A stretch of 12,676 nucleotides of DNA from JAUUSJ01 sp051880475 (GTDB lineage: Bacteria > Bacillota > Clostridia > Lachnospirales > Lachnospiraceae), in contig JBJEOA010000032.1 in assembly GCA_051880475.1 (NCBI GenBank), positions 1 to 12,676 on the forward strand, read 5' to 3'. The stretch's first letter is position 1. Every line of letters starts with the position of its first letter. Position numbers and translations under genes: made by a program. Below, in pieces: positions 1 to 6,992 of the stretch. The notes beneath the pieces are model-generated. The model had not been told where the DNA came from and made no database searches. It saw only the letters and a program-made list of their open reading frames with translations.

Positions 1-20
1 CATAATGTCAATATAAATAT

Positions 21-53
21 TAAAAAAGAGGCGGCGAGCCTTACGCTCCCCGC
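21..53 (-). terminator. Intrinsic terminator of the MacAB-like operon
   Basis: Read on the minus strand, positions 53 to 31 fold into a nine-pair stem with one G-G mismatch (arms GCGGGGAGC and GCTCGCCGC) and a five-base loop. It is followed by CTC and a run of six T (22-27). It lies about 35 bases past the stop codon of the permease gene, as expected for a rho-independent terminator. The few bases left of it hold nothing I can identify. Confidence 0.85.
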
Positions 54-88
54 TTCAAACCTTTTCTTAATTTTCTTATTTGCTCATT

Positions 89-1312
89 TTACGTCCTTCT
101 AAGTGCCTCAATCGGATTTAACCTTGCAGCTTTCTTTGCAGGATAAATTCCAAAGAAAATACCCACGACAGAAGAAAATAAAGTCGCTACGATAATGGAG
201 CTAATACTTGTTTTTGGCGTAAAACTGCTCCCCATCATTGCTCCAATGATAACTCCAACAAGATTAGCACTCAAAACTCCCAAAATAATTCCGATAATTC
301 CACCGATTGCTGTAATAATTGCAGATTCTATGACAAACTGGTACATAATAGAGGAAGTCTTCGCTCCAAGTGCTTTTCTAATTCCAATCTCTCTCGTTCT
401 CTCTGTAACCGATACGAGCATAATATTCATAACGCCAATTCCCCCTACCAAGAGAGAAATTGCAGCCACAAAAGAGATAAAGATTGTGACCATATCTAAC
501 ACATTTGTAATCGCCGATATTGATTGACCAAGGTCCTCAACTGTATAGCAGTTTCGCCCTTCATTTTGATGTCGTCTCTCTAAAAGAGCAAGAGCTTTTT
601 CTGTTATCGTTGGGATATTTTCCGTACTATCCACATAAACCGTCAAACTATAAAAATTATCCATCCAATATCCAAAGTTCTCTAATGATAAATACGGAAT
701 GTCTAATGTAATACTATCACCACTATACGAAAACATCGAATTCTCCTCTGATTTTGTCACCCCCACAATTATAATATCTTTCAATGTATTTTCCACATTA
801 ACCTCTACTGTCATTCCCACAACATCACTTGTCCCAAATATCTTTTTCGCATCTATTTCTGAGATAACTCCGACTAATCTTCTTCCATCCAAATCCGCTC
901 TCGTATAGTATTTTCCCGCAATCATTTCTTTTTTTGTCGTCGTCTCATTATTCGGAATTCCTCCAGAAAGTATGACAGAAAACTCCCCTTTTTGAGTATG
1001 TGTTGCTCCTCCCACACTATAGTTAGGCAAAATGCCCTTAATATGTTCAATTTCTCCCTCTAAAGCTTCAATATCTTTTTGTGTATAATAATCATCACTC
1101 GTCGCATCATTGCCCATATAGAACATAACCTGACCGCCTGCAACTGCACTTAGCTGATCTTCTAACATATATTTAGCACCATTTCCGATAGAAATAATCA
1201 TAATAACGGAGGCAATTCCAATAATGATACCAATCATAGTGAGGACGGAGCGGGCTTTATTACTTTTTATATTATCAAACGCCATCTTTACATATTCTAA
1301 AATTTGTTCCAT
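89..1312 (-). CDS. MacB/FtsX-family ABC transporter permease
   Basis: Membrane subunit of a MacAB-like export system (407 aa). The order is typical of the family: one N-terminal membrane segment (about residues 22-43), a large extracytoplasmic domain (about 45-265), then three C-terminal membrane segments. The family signature ERTREIGIRKALGA follows the second membrane helix, and the C-terminus ends in the usual AARLNPIEALRRT. Such permeases do not form a classical channel; they pass ATPase motion to the extracytoplasmic domain and adaptor. I chose the ATG at 1312 because GGGAGGAA lies just upstream; the in-frame ATG at 1354 has no such site. It is the last gene of the operon, 73 bp after the adaptor gene. 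Unlike Escherichia coli MacB, the ATPase is a separate protein. Family assignment is firm; the substrate is unknown. Confidence 0.93.
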   Translation of the reverse strand: MEQILEYVKMAFDNIKSNKARSVLTMIGIIIGIASVIMIISIGNGAKYMLEDQLSAVAGGQVMFYMGNDATSDDYYTQKDIEALEGEIEHIKGILPNYSVGGATHTQKGEFSVILSGGIPNNETTTKKEMIAGKYYTRADLDGRRLVGVISEIDAKKIFGTSDVVGMTVEVNVENTLKDIIIVGVTKSEENSMFSYSGDSITLDIPYLSLENFGYWMDNFYSLTVYVDSTENIPTITEKALALLERRHQNEGRNCYTVEDLGQSISAITNVLDMVTIFISFVAAISLLVGGIGVMNIMLVSVTERTREIGIRKALGAKTSSIMYQFVIESAIITAIGGIIGIILGVLSANLVGVIIGAMMGSSFTPKTSISSIIVATLFSSVVGIFFGIYPAKKAARLNPIEALRRT

Positions 1313-1330
1313 ATTTCCTCCCAAACTGAT

Positions 1331-1354
1331 ATGCCTGCCTTTATAGGCGAGCAT
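1331..1354 (-). other. Hairpin in the adaptor-permease spacer
   Basis: The 73-bp gap between adaptor and permease contains a stem made of ATGC/GCAT and GCCT/AGGC pairs with a two-base internal mismatch and a TTAT/ATAA loop. No T-run follows on the minus strand, so it is not a classical terminator. It ends about ten bases before the permease ribosome binding site and could affect mRNA stability or translation. The function is inferred only. Confidence 0.4.
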
Positions 1355-1385
1355 GAATAAAAATCAAATTTCGCTGCTTTGCCTT

Positions 1386-3119
1386 TTATTCCAGTTCTTC
1401 TTCCACACTCTTTTCAATCGGAATTACTTTCTTTCCATTTTCCACTACATTTTCTGGGCTTAATACAACTTGCTCCCCTTGTCTAAGCCCTTCCACTATC
1501 TGGGTGCTCTCACCGTTTGTCGCTCCAACTTCCACAACTCTTCTTTCTACCTTAGAATCCTTGATTACATAGCAAAAAGATTCATTTTTCGAGACATTAA
1601 TACTCTCTGTCGGAACAACGAGAATATTCTTATATTTCTTTCCCTCAATTGTAACCTTTCCCTCGATTCCAAGATAAATATTATTATCTGGATTCAATAC
1701 TTTAATCTCTGCTATAATACTGCTCTTTCCCTGTTCATTTTTAACGACAGCTCTACTTATTTTACTCACAATTCCATCGTATGTATAATTTCCAAGAGTA
1801 ATCTTCGCATTTTCTCCCTCTTCTACTATCTCCAAATCATACTTGCTAAGTTCCACCTCAAGATAAACTTCTTGATTGCTCTCTATCGTCAAAAGTTCTC
1901 CACCCTGTGATGCCATACTGCCAGTCGGTGTCTTAATATCTGTCACAATTCCCTCAAATTCTGACATAATTCCTGAACTTCCCCTCGTCACAGTTTTTCC
2001 CGCCACCTCCGCTGACATTTCCACCGAGTACTTTTCTACCTCTAACTTCTTTTTCTCATCCTCTGTCAAAATGCTACTCTTCGCCTGCTCTTTCTCCGAC
2101 TCACGCTTTGATAAATCGCTCTGTAAATCTGCCAAATCGCTTTGTGCCCTCTCTAAATCTCGCTGTGCACTAGATAGCATAGACTCCACATTACTGCTCT
2201 CCCCAGTTTTAGATGTTTTGCTCTTTGAACTATCTGTCTGTACCCCCTGATTGCGATTTAGCTCCGCGATATAATTTTGTATACTATTAATATTATTTTT
2301 CTGAGTAGAAATTTGATTTTTAAGCCTTACAATCTCACTTTCCGCATTACTTAAATTTTGTTCTGCCTCTCTGCTCTTTTGAAGAGCGTCCAGATAACTA
2401 TAATAATTAGAATCTTTTTGTAAATTCGCCTCCATCTGTTTTGTCTGTAACTCAGATAAATCAAACTCAATAAGCTTTGCTCCCTCTTTTACAATATCTC
2501 CAACCTCCACATAACATTTCGATACGGTAGCAGAAACTGGTGAAAAATAAATCTTTTGTCTCATACTCTTAAATGTTCCACTCGTATCTAAACTTTTTTG
2601 AATCTCCCCTATCTTTGCAGTACATACCTCAATACTTGTCGGCATCATCGCCTTAATAGCAGATTTTGCAATCGTAGATACAAGAAGCAATGCCACAATT
2701 CCTGCTATAATTATCCATTTCTTTCTTGTAGGATTCATTTTCTTTCTCTTTCGAGTAGCTTTTTGTTTATGGTTTTTCCTATTTTTACCAATTCCCTCTA
2801 TTTGAGCCTGCTCACCCTCTATCTTCTTTTGTCTTTGAAAGCGCCCTGGTCTTCGACCATTTTTAACATATTCATTTTGCTCTTCTTGTATTTGCTCTTC
2901 TCTAATTTCTTTTTCTCCAATTTGATTTTCTTTTTGAATAGAGTTATCTCCCTCTTTCCCTCCTCTTTTTTTCAGTCTATCAAATACTGTTCCCTTTCTA
3001 TCTTTTTCAAAATCAAATGTCATATCCTCATCAGAAAATAGCATCGCTCTCTCTTCCTCTGTTAATCTATGAGTAAGACTATCAGAATCTATATTCTTAT
3101 TATTTTCCTCATTTTTCAT
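1386..3119 (-). CDS. HlyD/MacA-type efflux adaptor with long charged N-terminus
   Basis: Membrane-anchored adaptor (577 aa) that would link the ABC permease to the extracytoplasmic space. Residues 1-134 are very polar, rich in Lys, Arg, Glu and Gln, and predicted cytoplasmic. One membrane helix follows (about 135-155). Next come a barrel/lipoyl first half (about 160-225, with VEVGDIVKEGAKL), an alpha-helical coiled-coil hairpin (about 230-365) interrupted by a Ser/Thr/Lys-rich stretch (295-310), the lipoyl second half (about 385-415) and C-terminal barrel domains. Relatives are often nearer 400 aa; the N-terminal region and hairpin account for the excess. The ATG at 3119 is preceded by GGAGGAAG and overlaps the end of the ATPase gene by 11 bp, which suggests translational coupling. 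The in-frame ATG codons further upstream lie inside the ATPase gene without a good site. The assignment is confident; the cargo is unknown. Confidence 0.9.
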   Translation of the reverse strand: MKNEENNKNIDSDSLTHRLTEEERAMLFSDEDMTFDFEKDRKGTVFDRLKKRGGKEGDNSIQKENQIGEKEIREEQIQEEQNEYVKNGRRPGRFQRQKKIEGEQAQIEGIGKNRKNHKQKATRKRKKMNPTRKKWIIIAGIVALLLVSTIAKSAIKAMMPTSIEVCTAKIGEIQKSLDTSGTFKSMRQKIYFSPVSATVSKCYVEVGDIVKEGAKLIEFDLSELQTKQMEANLQKDSNYYSYLDALQKSREAEQNLSNAESEIVRLKNQISTQKNNINSIQNYIAELNRNQGVQTDSSKSKTSKTGESSNVESMLSSAQRDLERAQSDLADLQSDLSKRESEKEQAKSSILTEDEKKKLEVEKYSVEMSAEVAGKTVTRGSSGIMSEFEGIVTDIKTPTGSMASQGGELLTIESNQEVYLEVELSKYDLEIVEEGENAKITLGNYTYDGIVSKISRAVVKNEQGKSSIIAEIKVLNPDNNIYLGIEGKVTIEGKKYKNILVVPTESINVSKNESFCYVIKDSKVERRVVEVGATNGESTQIVEGLRQGEQVVLSPENVVENGKKVIPIEKSVEEELE

Positions 3120-3816
3120 ATTTTTCTTCCTCCCTCTTAGAATCTGATAATACTTTTCCATCTCCAATTCTAATTACTCGCCTAGCTTTTTTTGCTATCT
3201 CATCGTCATGCGTAATCAACACAATTGTCCTGCCATTTCGATTCAATTCCTCCAAAATAGAAATAATCTCTTTACTTGATTTAGAATCTAAATTTCCAGT
3301 CGGCTCATCCGCTAAAATCAGCTGTGGTTTTGACGCAATCGCTCTCGCAATCGCCACTCTCTGCTGCTGACCTCCCGACATCTCATCTGGCTTATGCTCC
3401 ATGCGGTTTGCCAATCCGACCATCTTAAGAGCCGCCGTAGACAATAAACTTCTCTTTTTTTTATCCACTCCGCGATAAAATAATGGCAACTCGACATTTT
3501 CCTTCGCTGTCAAATTAGAAATTAAATTAAACCCCTGAAAAATAAATCCAATATATTCATTTCTTATCTCCGCCAACTCATCATCCTTCATATGAGAGAC
3601 ATCCTTTCCCCGAAGATAATAAGAACCAGACGCTGGAACATCAAGGCATCCTAAAATATTCATAAGAGTAGATTTTCCAGAACCAGATTGACCGATAATA
3701 GCTGTATACTCTCCCTCATAAATTGTCACATTAACATCATCTAAAGCCCGCACTTCATTTTCTCCTGGATTATAGATTTTAAATAAATGCTCTACTCGAA
3801 TTAACTCTTTTTCCAT
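3109..3816 (-). CDS. MacB/LolD-type ABC transporter ATP-binding protein
   Basis: Cytoplasmic ATPase (235 aa) that powers the adaptor/permease pair encoded after it. All nucleotide-binding motifs are intact: Walker A GQSGSGKST (42-50), Q-loop Gln94, signature SGGQQQR (147-153), Walker B LILADE (166-171) followed by PTGNLDS, and H-loop His203. The PTGNLDSKSS segment and the length match the family that pairs with FtsX/MacB-type permeases (LolD, MacB N-domain, BceA-like). The start at 3816 has GGGGGAG a few bases upstream. It is the first gene of a three-gene operon; its last codons overlap the adaptor start. No histidine kinase or response regulator is adjacent, which argues mildly against a BceAB-type bacitracin module, as does the presence of an adaptor. 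Confidence 0.95.
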   Translation of the reverse strand: MEKELIRVEHLFKIYNPGENEVRALDDVNVTIYEGEYTAIIGQSGSGKSTLMNILGCLDVPASGSYYLRGKDVSHMKDDELAEIRNEYIGFIFQGFNLISNLTAKENVELPLFYRGVDKKKRSLLSTAALKMVGLANRMEHKPDEMSGGQQQRVAIARAIASKPQLILADEPTGNLDSKSSKEIISILEELNRNGRTIVLITHDDEIAKKARRVIRIGDGKVLSDSKREEEKYEK

Positions 3817-3871
3817 TTTCTCCCCCTTTTTTCTATCATTTTTCTATATTTTGATATTCAAATTTTTCTTT

Positions 3872-3900
3872 ATTTTACCATAATTTCCAGTTCCATTCTA
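3872..3900 (-). promoter_or_regulatory. Candidate promoter of the MacAB-like operon
   Basis: On the minus strand, TAAAAT (3877-3872) is preceded by TGG, giving an extended -10 (TGGTAAAAT). A -35 at 17-bp spacing would be TAGAAT, which is poor. The position, about 55 bp before the ATPase start, suits the operon. AT-rich sequence makes chance matches common, so this is tentative. Confidence 0.3.
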
Positions 3901-4009
3901 CAAATGTAAGAAAATTGAAAAAAAATTGTATGATTCTAGTTAAACAACTTTGAATCTCAGTCTTTATACCTTCACAACACCGAAAAAAGTCGCAAAAAAA
4001 TACTCTTTC

Positions 4010-4038
4010 TTGACATTGTATTTTAAAATCATTATGAT
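4010..4038 (+). promoter_or_regulatory. Promoter of the patatin-like gene
   Basis: TTGACA (4010-4015), a 17-bp spacer and TATGAT (4033-4038) make a near-consensus sigma-A promoter. Transcription would start near 4045, leaving a leader of about 60 bases before the ATG at 4104. The 3817-4009 stretch between the two divergent operons holds no gene. Confidence 0.8.
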
Positions 4039-4103
4039 AATAACAATACAAAAAAACGATAGAGTATATAGGACAGATAATAGAAATAGAATGGAGAAAA
4101 TAA

Positions 4104-4946
4104 ATGAAAACAGGATTGGTATTAGAAGGCGGTGCCATGCGAGGCATGTATACCGCAGGTGTGCTAGATATCTTTTTAGAAAATAATATTGCTATTGATT
4201 GTGCCGTCGGAGTCTCCGCCGGTGCATTATTTGGCGTGAATTATTTATCTGGACAAAAGGGTCGAGTCATTCGATATAATAAACGTTTTAATCGAGATAA
4301 AAACTATTTAGGAATTTTACCTCTGCTTCGTGAAGGCAATATTGTCAGCACGAAATACGCTTACGAGGAAGTTCCCCGCAGACTCGATCCTTTTGATGAT
4401 GAGAGTTACAAAAAATCAAATATTCCTTTTTTCGCAGTCGTTACAAACATAAAAACTGGAAAACCAGAATATATGCAAGTTAGAAGTGTATTTGAGCAGA
4501 TGGACGTATTGCGTGCTTCTGGCTCTATGCCTTTTGTATCACAGCCTGTGGAGATTAACGAACAAAACTATCTTGACGGAGGAATCAGCGACAGCATCCC
4601 TTTTGAGTGGCTTTCCAAACAAGGATATGATAAGTTGATCGTAATACTCACTCGTGATATGAATTACCGTAAAAAACCAATGTCTTCTACCCTAATTAAA
4701 CTTTATAGCAAAAAATATCCAAAAATTGCAAATAAATTATCACAGCGCCATATCCTATATAATCGCTCTATAGAAAAGCTTTTACAGTGGGAAAAGGAAG
4801 GGAAGGCATTTGTCATTCGCCCTTCAAAACCAATTAAAATTGGTCGTATTGAGAAGAACCCTGATAAATTACAGTCCGTCTATGAGCTTGGTCAAACAGA
4901 TGGAAAATTATATTTGCCAAAATTACGGAAATATTTATCCTATTAA
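4104..4946 (+). CDS. Patatin-like phospholipase family protein
   Basis: Predicted serine lipid acyl hydrolase (280 aa) of the bacterial patatin family, resembling the YjjU group. The oxyanion-hole glycine region is GGAMRG (9-14). The nucleophile elbow is GVSAG (36-40, Ser38), and the second member of the Ser-Asp dyad is Asp158 in DGG (158-160). All catalytic parts are therefore present. There is no signal peptide, so it should act in the cytoplasm or at the inner face of the membrane. The ATG at 4104 follows GGAG at a normal distance and a near-consensus promoter. It is the only clearly plus-strand gene in the window; it converges on the cardiolipin synthase gene 42 bp away. Substrate (phospholipid or other acyl ester) is not evident from the sequence. 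Confidence 0.93.
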   Translation: MKTGLVLEGGAMRGMYTAGVLDIFLENNIAIDCAVGVSAGALFGVNYLSGQKGRVIRYNKRFNRDKNYLGILPLLREGNIVSTKYAYEEVPRRLDPFDDESYKKSNIPFFAVVTNIKTGKPEYMQVRSVFEQMDVLRASGSMPFVSQPVEINEQNYLDGGISDSIPFEWLSKQGYDKLIVILTRDMNYRKKPMSSTLIKLYSKKYPKIANKLSQRHILYNRSIEKLLQWEKEGKAFVIRPSKPIKIGRIEKNPDKLQSVYELGQTDGKLYLPKLRKYLSY

Positions 4947-4988
4947 CAAACTCTTGAAGGATATTCATTCACTTAAAACGAAAACTTT

Positions 4989-6569
4989 TTAACAAAGTGG
5001 TGCAATAACTTTTAAGACAAGACCACTCCACTTTAATAATTTATGTCCTTCCCAAATCGTATCTAGTGTAACCTCACGACATTTTAAAAGTGTATCTTGA
5101 AAATCTTGTTCAATCTCACCGATACAAGATACTCCATACATCCAGGTAGCACACTCAAAATGATGATACAAACTGCGGTAATCTAGATTAATCGTTCCTA
5201 CAACCGCCTCCCTCTGGTCGCTGACAAAGACTTTTGCGTGAACAAATCCAGGCGTATATTCATAGATTTTAACACCGGATTCTAGTAAGGCAGCATAGTG
5301 AGTTTTTGCCAGCGCATAGGGAGCCTTTTTATCTGGAATACCAGGCAAAATTAACTTGACGTCCACACCTCTCTCTGCTGCAAACTTCAGCGCAGTTTCC
5401 ATCTCTCCATCTAAAATCAGATACGGAGACATAATATGTACATAGTTTGTGGCACGGTTTAAAATATCCATATAAACTCGCTCTCCCACTTTATCACCGT
5501 CTAGAGGACAGTCTCCAAAAGGAAGAACAAAGCCATTTGTGTGAGCAGGAACTAGGGTATGATTTTTTAAAAAGTGGTCAATTTTCAGTTCCTTCTCGTC
5601 GATATTCCACATTTGAAGAAACATCAATGTAAAACTCTTTACAGCTTCTCCCTTCAACATTATAGCAGTATCTTTCCAATGACCGAATTTTTCAATATGA
5701 TTGATATACTCATCTGCCAGATTCACCCCTCCATTAAAGGCCGTATGTCCATCAATGACAAGAATTTTTCGATGATCTCTATAGTTATAATGTGTTGATA
5801 CTAAAGGAACTACTGGGGCAAACATTTTGCACTTAATTCCCAATTGACGCAGACGCTTTGGGTAATCATGGGGCAGAGTTGAAAATTCACAAGTTCCGTC
5901 ATACATTACACGGACATCTACGCCCTCTTTTACTTTTTTTGCGAGTATCTCCAAAATTTTTCCCCACATCAATCCTTCGTCTACAATAAAATATTCCATA
6001 AAAATGAAATCTTTGGCCTCTTCAAGCTGACGAAGCATTTCCTCCCATTTTCTCTCTCCAATAGGAAAATAAGTCACAGAAGTATTCTCATAAACTGGAT
6101 GGCAAAGATTTCGATTGGCATACTTTGCTAATGCCGCTGCACCAGGTGCTTCTTTTTGTAACTTCGCTATTGTTTCCCCATTTTGAGGGACAACATTGGC
6201 AGTTTGGCCAATCAACTTTTCAATTCGATCCTTTACAGCTCGATGTCCAATCTCACTTTGTGTATACCAAAACAATAATGAACCAAATACTGGAAGCATC
6301 ATAATAACTACAAGCCATGTATTTTTTGCCGTAGAATCCATTTTAGTATTCAGCAGATATAAAACCATAATAGCGGTAAACAATACTGTTCCGCCAAAAA
6401 AATGAGGCAACAAATTCCCAAACCACTGAAATATACTAAAAAGAATACCAATCTGCAAAATTAATAGCAAAAGAATTAACCCCAAACGACTAAATAAGGC
6501 ATGAACAATGCCCTTTTGTCCCTTTTTTAATAAAGAAATTCCATTATGTTCTGTTGATGTCTCATGCAT
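4989..6569 (-). CDS. cls: Cardiolipin synthase, phospholipase D family
   Basis: Membrane enzyme (526 aa) that joins two phosphatidylglycerol molecules into cardiolipin and glycerol. Two hydrophobic helices lie near the N-terminus (about residues 25-50 and 60-78) with a third hydrophobic stretch near 85-100, as in Bacillota Cls proteins. Two phospholipase D catalytic domains follow, each with an intact HKD motif: HRKILVID starting at His266 and HAKVFVSD starting at His444, each followed by the usual glycine/asparagine-rich stretch (FNGGVNLADEY; VGTINLDYRS). Length matches the family. The ATG at 6569 has GGAGGAAG six bases upstream; the frame remains open to a TTG at 6608 but without a better site. 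An extended -10 promoter lies 160 bp upstream. It converges with the patatin-like gene; one makes and the other may hydrolyse phospholipid, a link that is inference only. Confidence 0.96.
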   Translation of the reverse strand: MHETSTEHNGISLLKKGQKGIVHALFSRLGLILLLLILQIGILFSIFQWFGNLLPHFFGGTVLFTAIMVLYLLNTKMDSTAKNTWLVVIMMLPVFGSLLFWYTQSEIGHRAVKDRIEKLIGQTANVVPQNGETIAKLQKEAPGAAALAKYANRNLCHPVYENTSVTYFPIGERKWEEMLRQLEEAKDFIFMEYFIVDEGLMWGKILEILAKKVKEGVDVRVMYDGTCEFSTLPHDYPKRLRQLGIKCKMFAPVVPLVSTHYNYRDHRKILVIDGHTAFNGGVNLADEYINHIEKFGHWKDTAIMLKGEAVKSFTLMFLQMWNIDEKELKIDHFLKNHTLVPAHTNGFVLPFGDCPLDGDKVGERVYMDILNRATNYVHIMSPYLILDGEMETALKFAAERGVDVKLILPGIPDKKAPYALAKTHYAALLESGVKIYEYTPGFVHAKVFVSDQREAVVGTINLDYRSLYHHFECATWMYGVSCIGEIEQDFQDTLLKCREVTLDTIWEGHKLLKWSGLVLKVIAPLC

Positions 6570-6735
6570 TTTTCTTCCTCCATCATTATAATTCATTCTC
6601 AAAATCAAACTTCATTTTCCACTGCCAATCTCATCATGATTTCTTCAGAAGAACCTTTTTTCACCAAGCGTATTGATGATGAATTTTCTGAAAAAATTTT
6701 ATCTATAAATGTATCAACTATGTTTTTATAAAATG

Positions 6736-6764
6736 ATTATAGCATATAAGTCCTGTAAATACAA
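6736..6764 (-). promoter_or_regulatory. Promoter of the cardiolipin synthase gene
   Basis: On the minus strand a perfect TATAAT (6741-6736) is preceded by TGC, forming an extended -10 (TGCTATAAT). The -35 at 17-bp spacing is TTGTAT, matching the first three consensus positions. Transcription would begin near 6729 and give a leader of about 160 bases, which contains the palindrome TTCTTCTGAAGAA (6641-6653). Confidence 0.65.
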
Positions 6765-6821
6765 TATTTTTTTCGAACATTTGTTTTTGTTTTGAGAATT
6801 AAACTCCAATCTAGCTTATCT

Positions 6822-6862
6822 AAAAAAAACAGGCCTTTGGTCATATTGCCAAAAGCCTGTTT
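6822..6862 (-). terminator. Intrinsic terminator of the sugar operon
   Basis: On the minus strand, AAACAGGC and GCCTGTTT (6855-6862 and 6827-6834) form an eight-pair stem. It continues past one mismatch with five more pairs (TTTGG/CCAAA) around an eight-base loop, and is followed by a run of eight T (6829-6822). It lies 130 bp downstream of the GH32 stop codon. On the plus strand no long T-run follows, so termination is mainly leftward. Confidence 0.85.
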
Positions 6863-6910
6863 AAGTTAATATATCTACCTTCACGCACGAAAAAAAATAC
6901 TCTTAATAAA

Positions 6911-6990
6911 TTGCCACTTCCTCATGTTTGACGAGTCAAAAGGTCAAATACCTTATCATGCAAGCATGAGCGGTTTTTTGACCCTGGCAT
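6911..6990. repeat. Nested palindromic element after the GH32 gene
   Basis: This noncoding stretch begins three bases beyond the GH32 stop codon. It contains TTTGAC-GA-GTCAAA (6927-6940) and a larger hairpin with outer arms GGTCAAA (6942-6948) and TTTGACC (6977-6983), inner arms ACC/GGT, and an apical TCATGC-AA-GCATGA (6956-6969). TGCCA (6912-6916) and TGGCA (6985-6989) can close the whole into a three-way fold. It lacks a T-run directly adjoining the stem, so it is not an ordinary terminator. It could be a dispersed palindromic repeat or a structured 3' UTR that protects the operon mRNA. No second copy lies in this window. The rest of 6609-6992 holds the terminator, the cls promoter and no supported gene. 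Confidence 0.55.
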
Positions 6991-6992
6991 CA

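Noticed and set aside
195..2250. Plus-strand open frames of 60-150 codons opposite the permease and adaptor genes
   Set aside because: They lie fully inside well-supported minus-strand genes, lack ribosome sites and have no recognisable domains.
3120..3167. Upstream in-frame starts for the adaptor
   Set aside because: They sit inside the ATPase gene without a ribosome site, whereas the ATG at 3119 follows GGAGGAAG.
3817..4009. BceAB-type antibiotic-resistance module for the ABC operon
   Set aside because: The permease is about 400 aa with four membrane segments and there is an HlyD-type adaptor; BceB-type permeases have about ten segments and normally come with a two-component system.
3875..4147. 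Minus-strand 90-codon frame across the divergent promoter region
   Set aside because: It covers the plus-strand promoter and the start of the patatin-like gene, has no ribosome site and an unlikely composition.
4996..5027. AGTGGT/ACCACT inverted repeat as a terminator for the patatin-like gene
   Set aside because: The stem is only six pairs with a 20-base loop, has no T-run after it, and lies within the cardiolipin synthase coding region.
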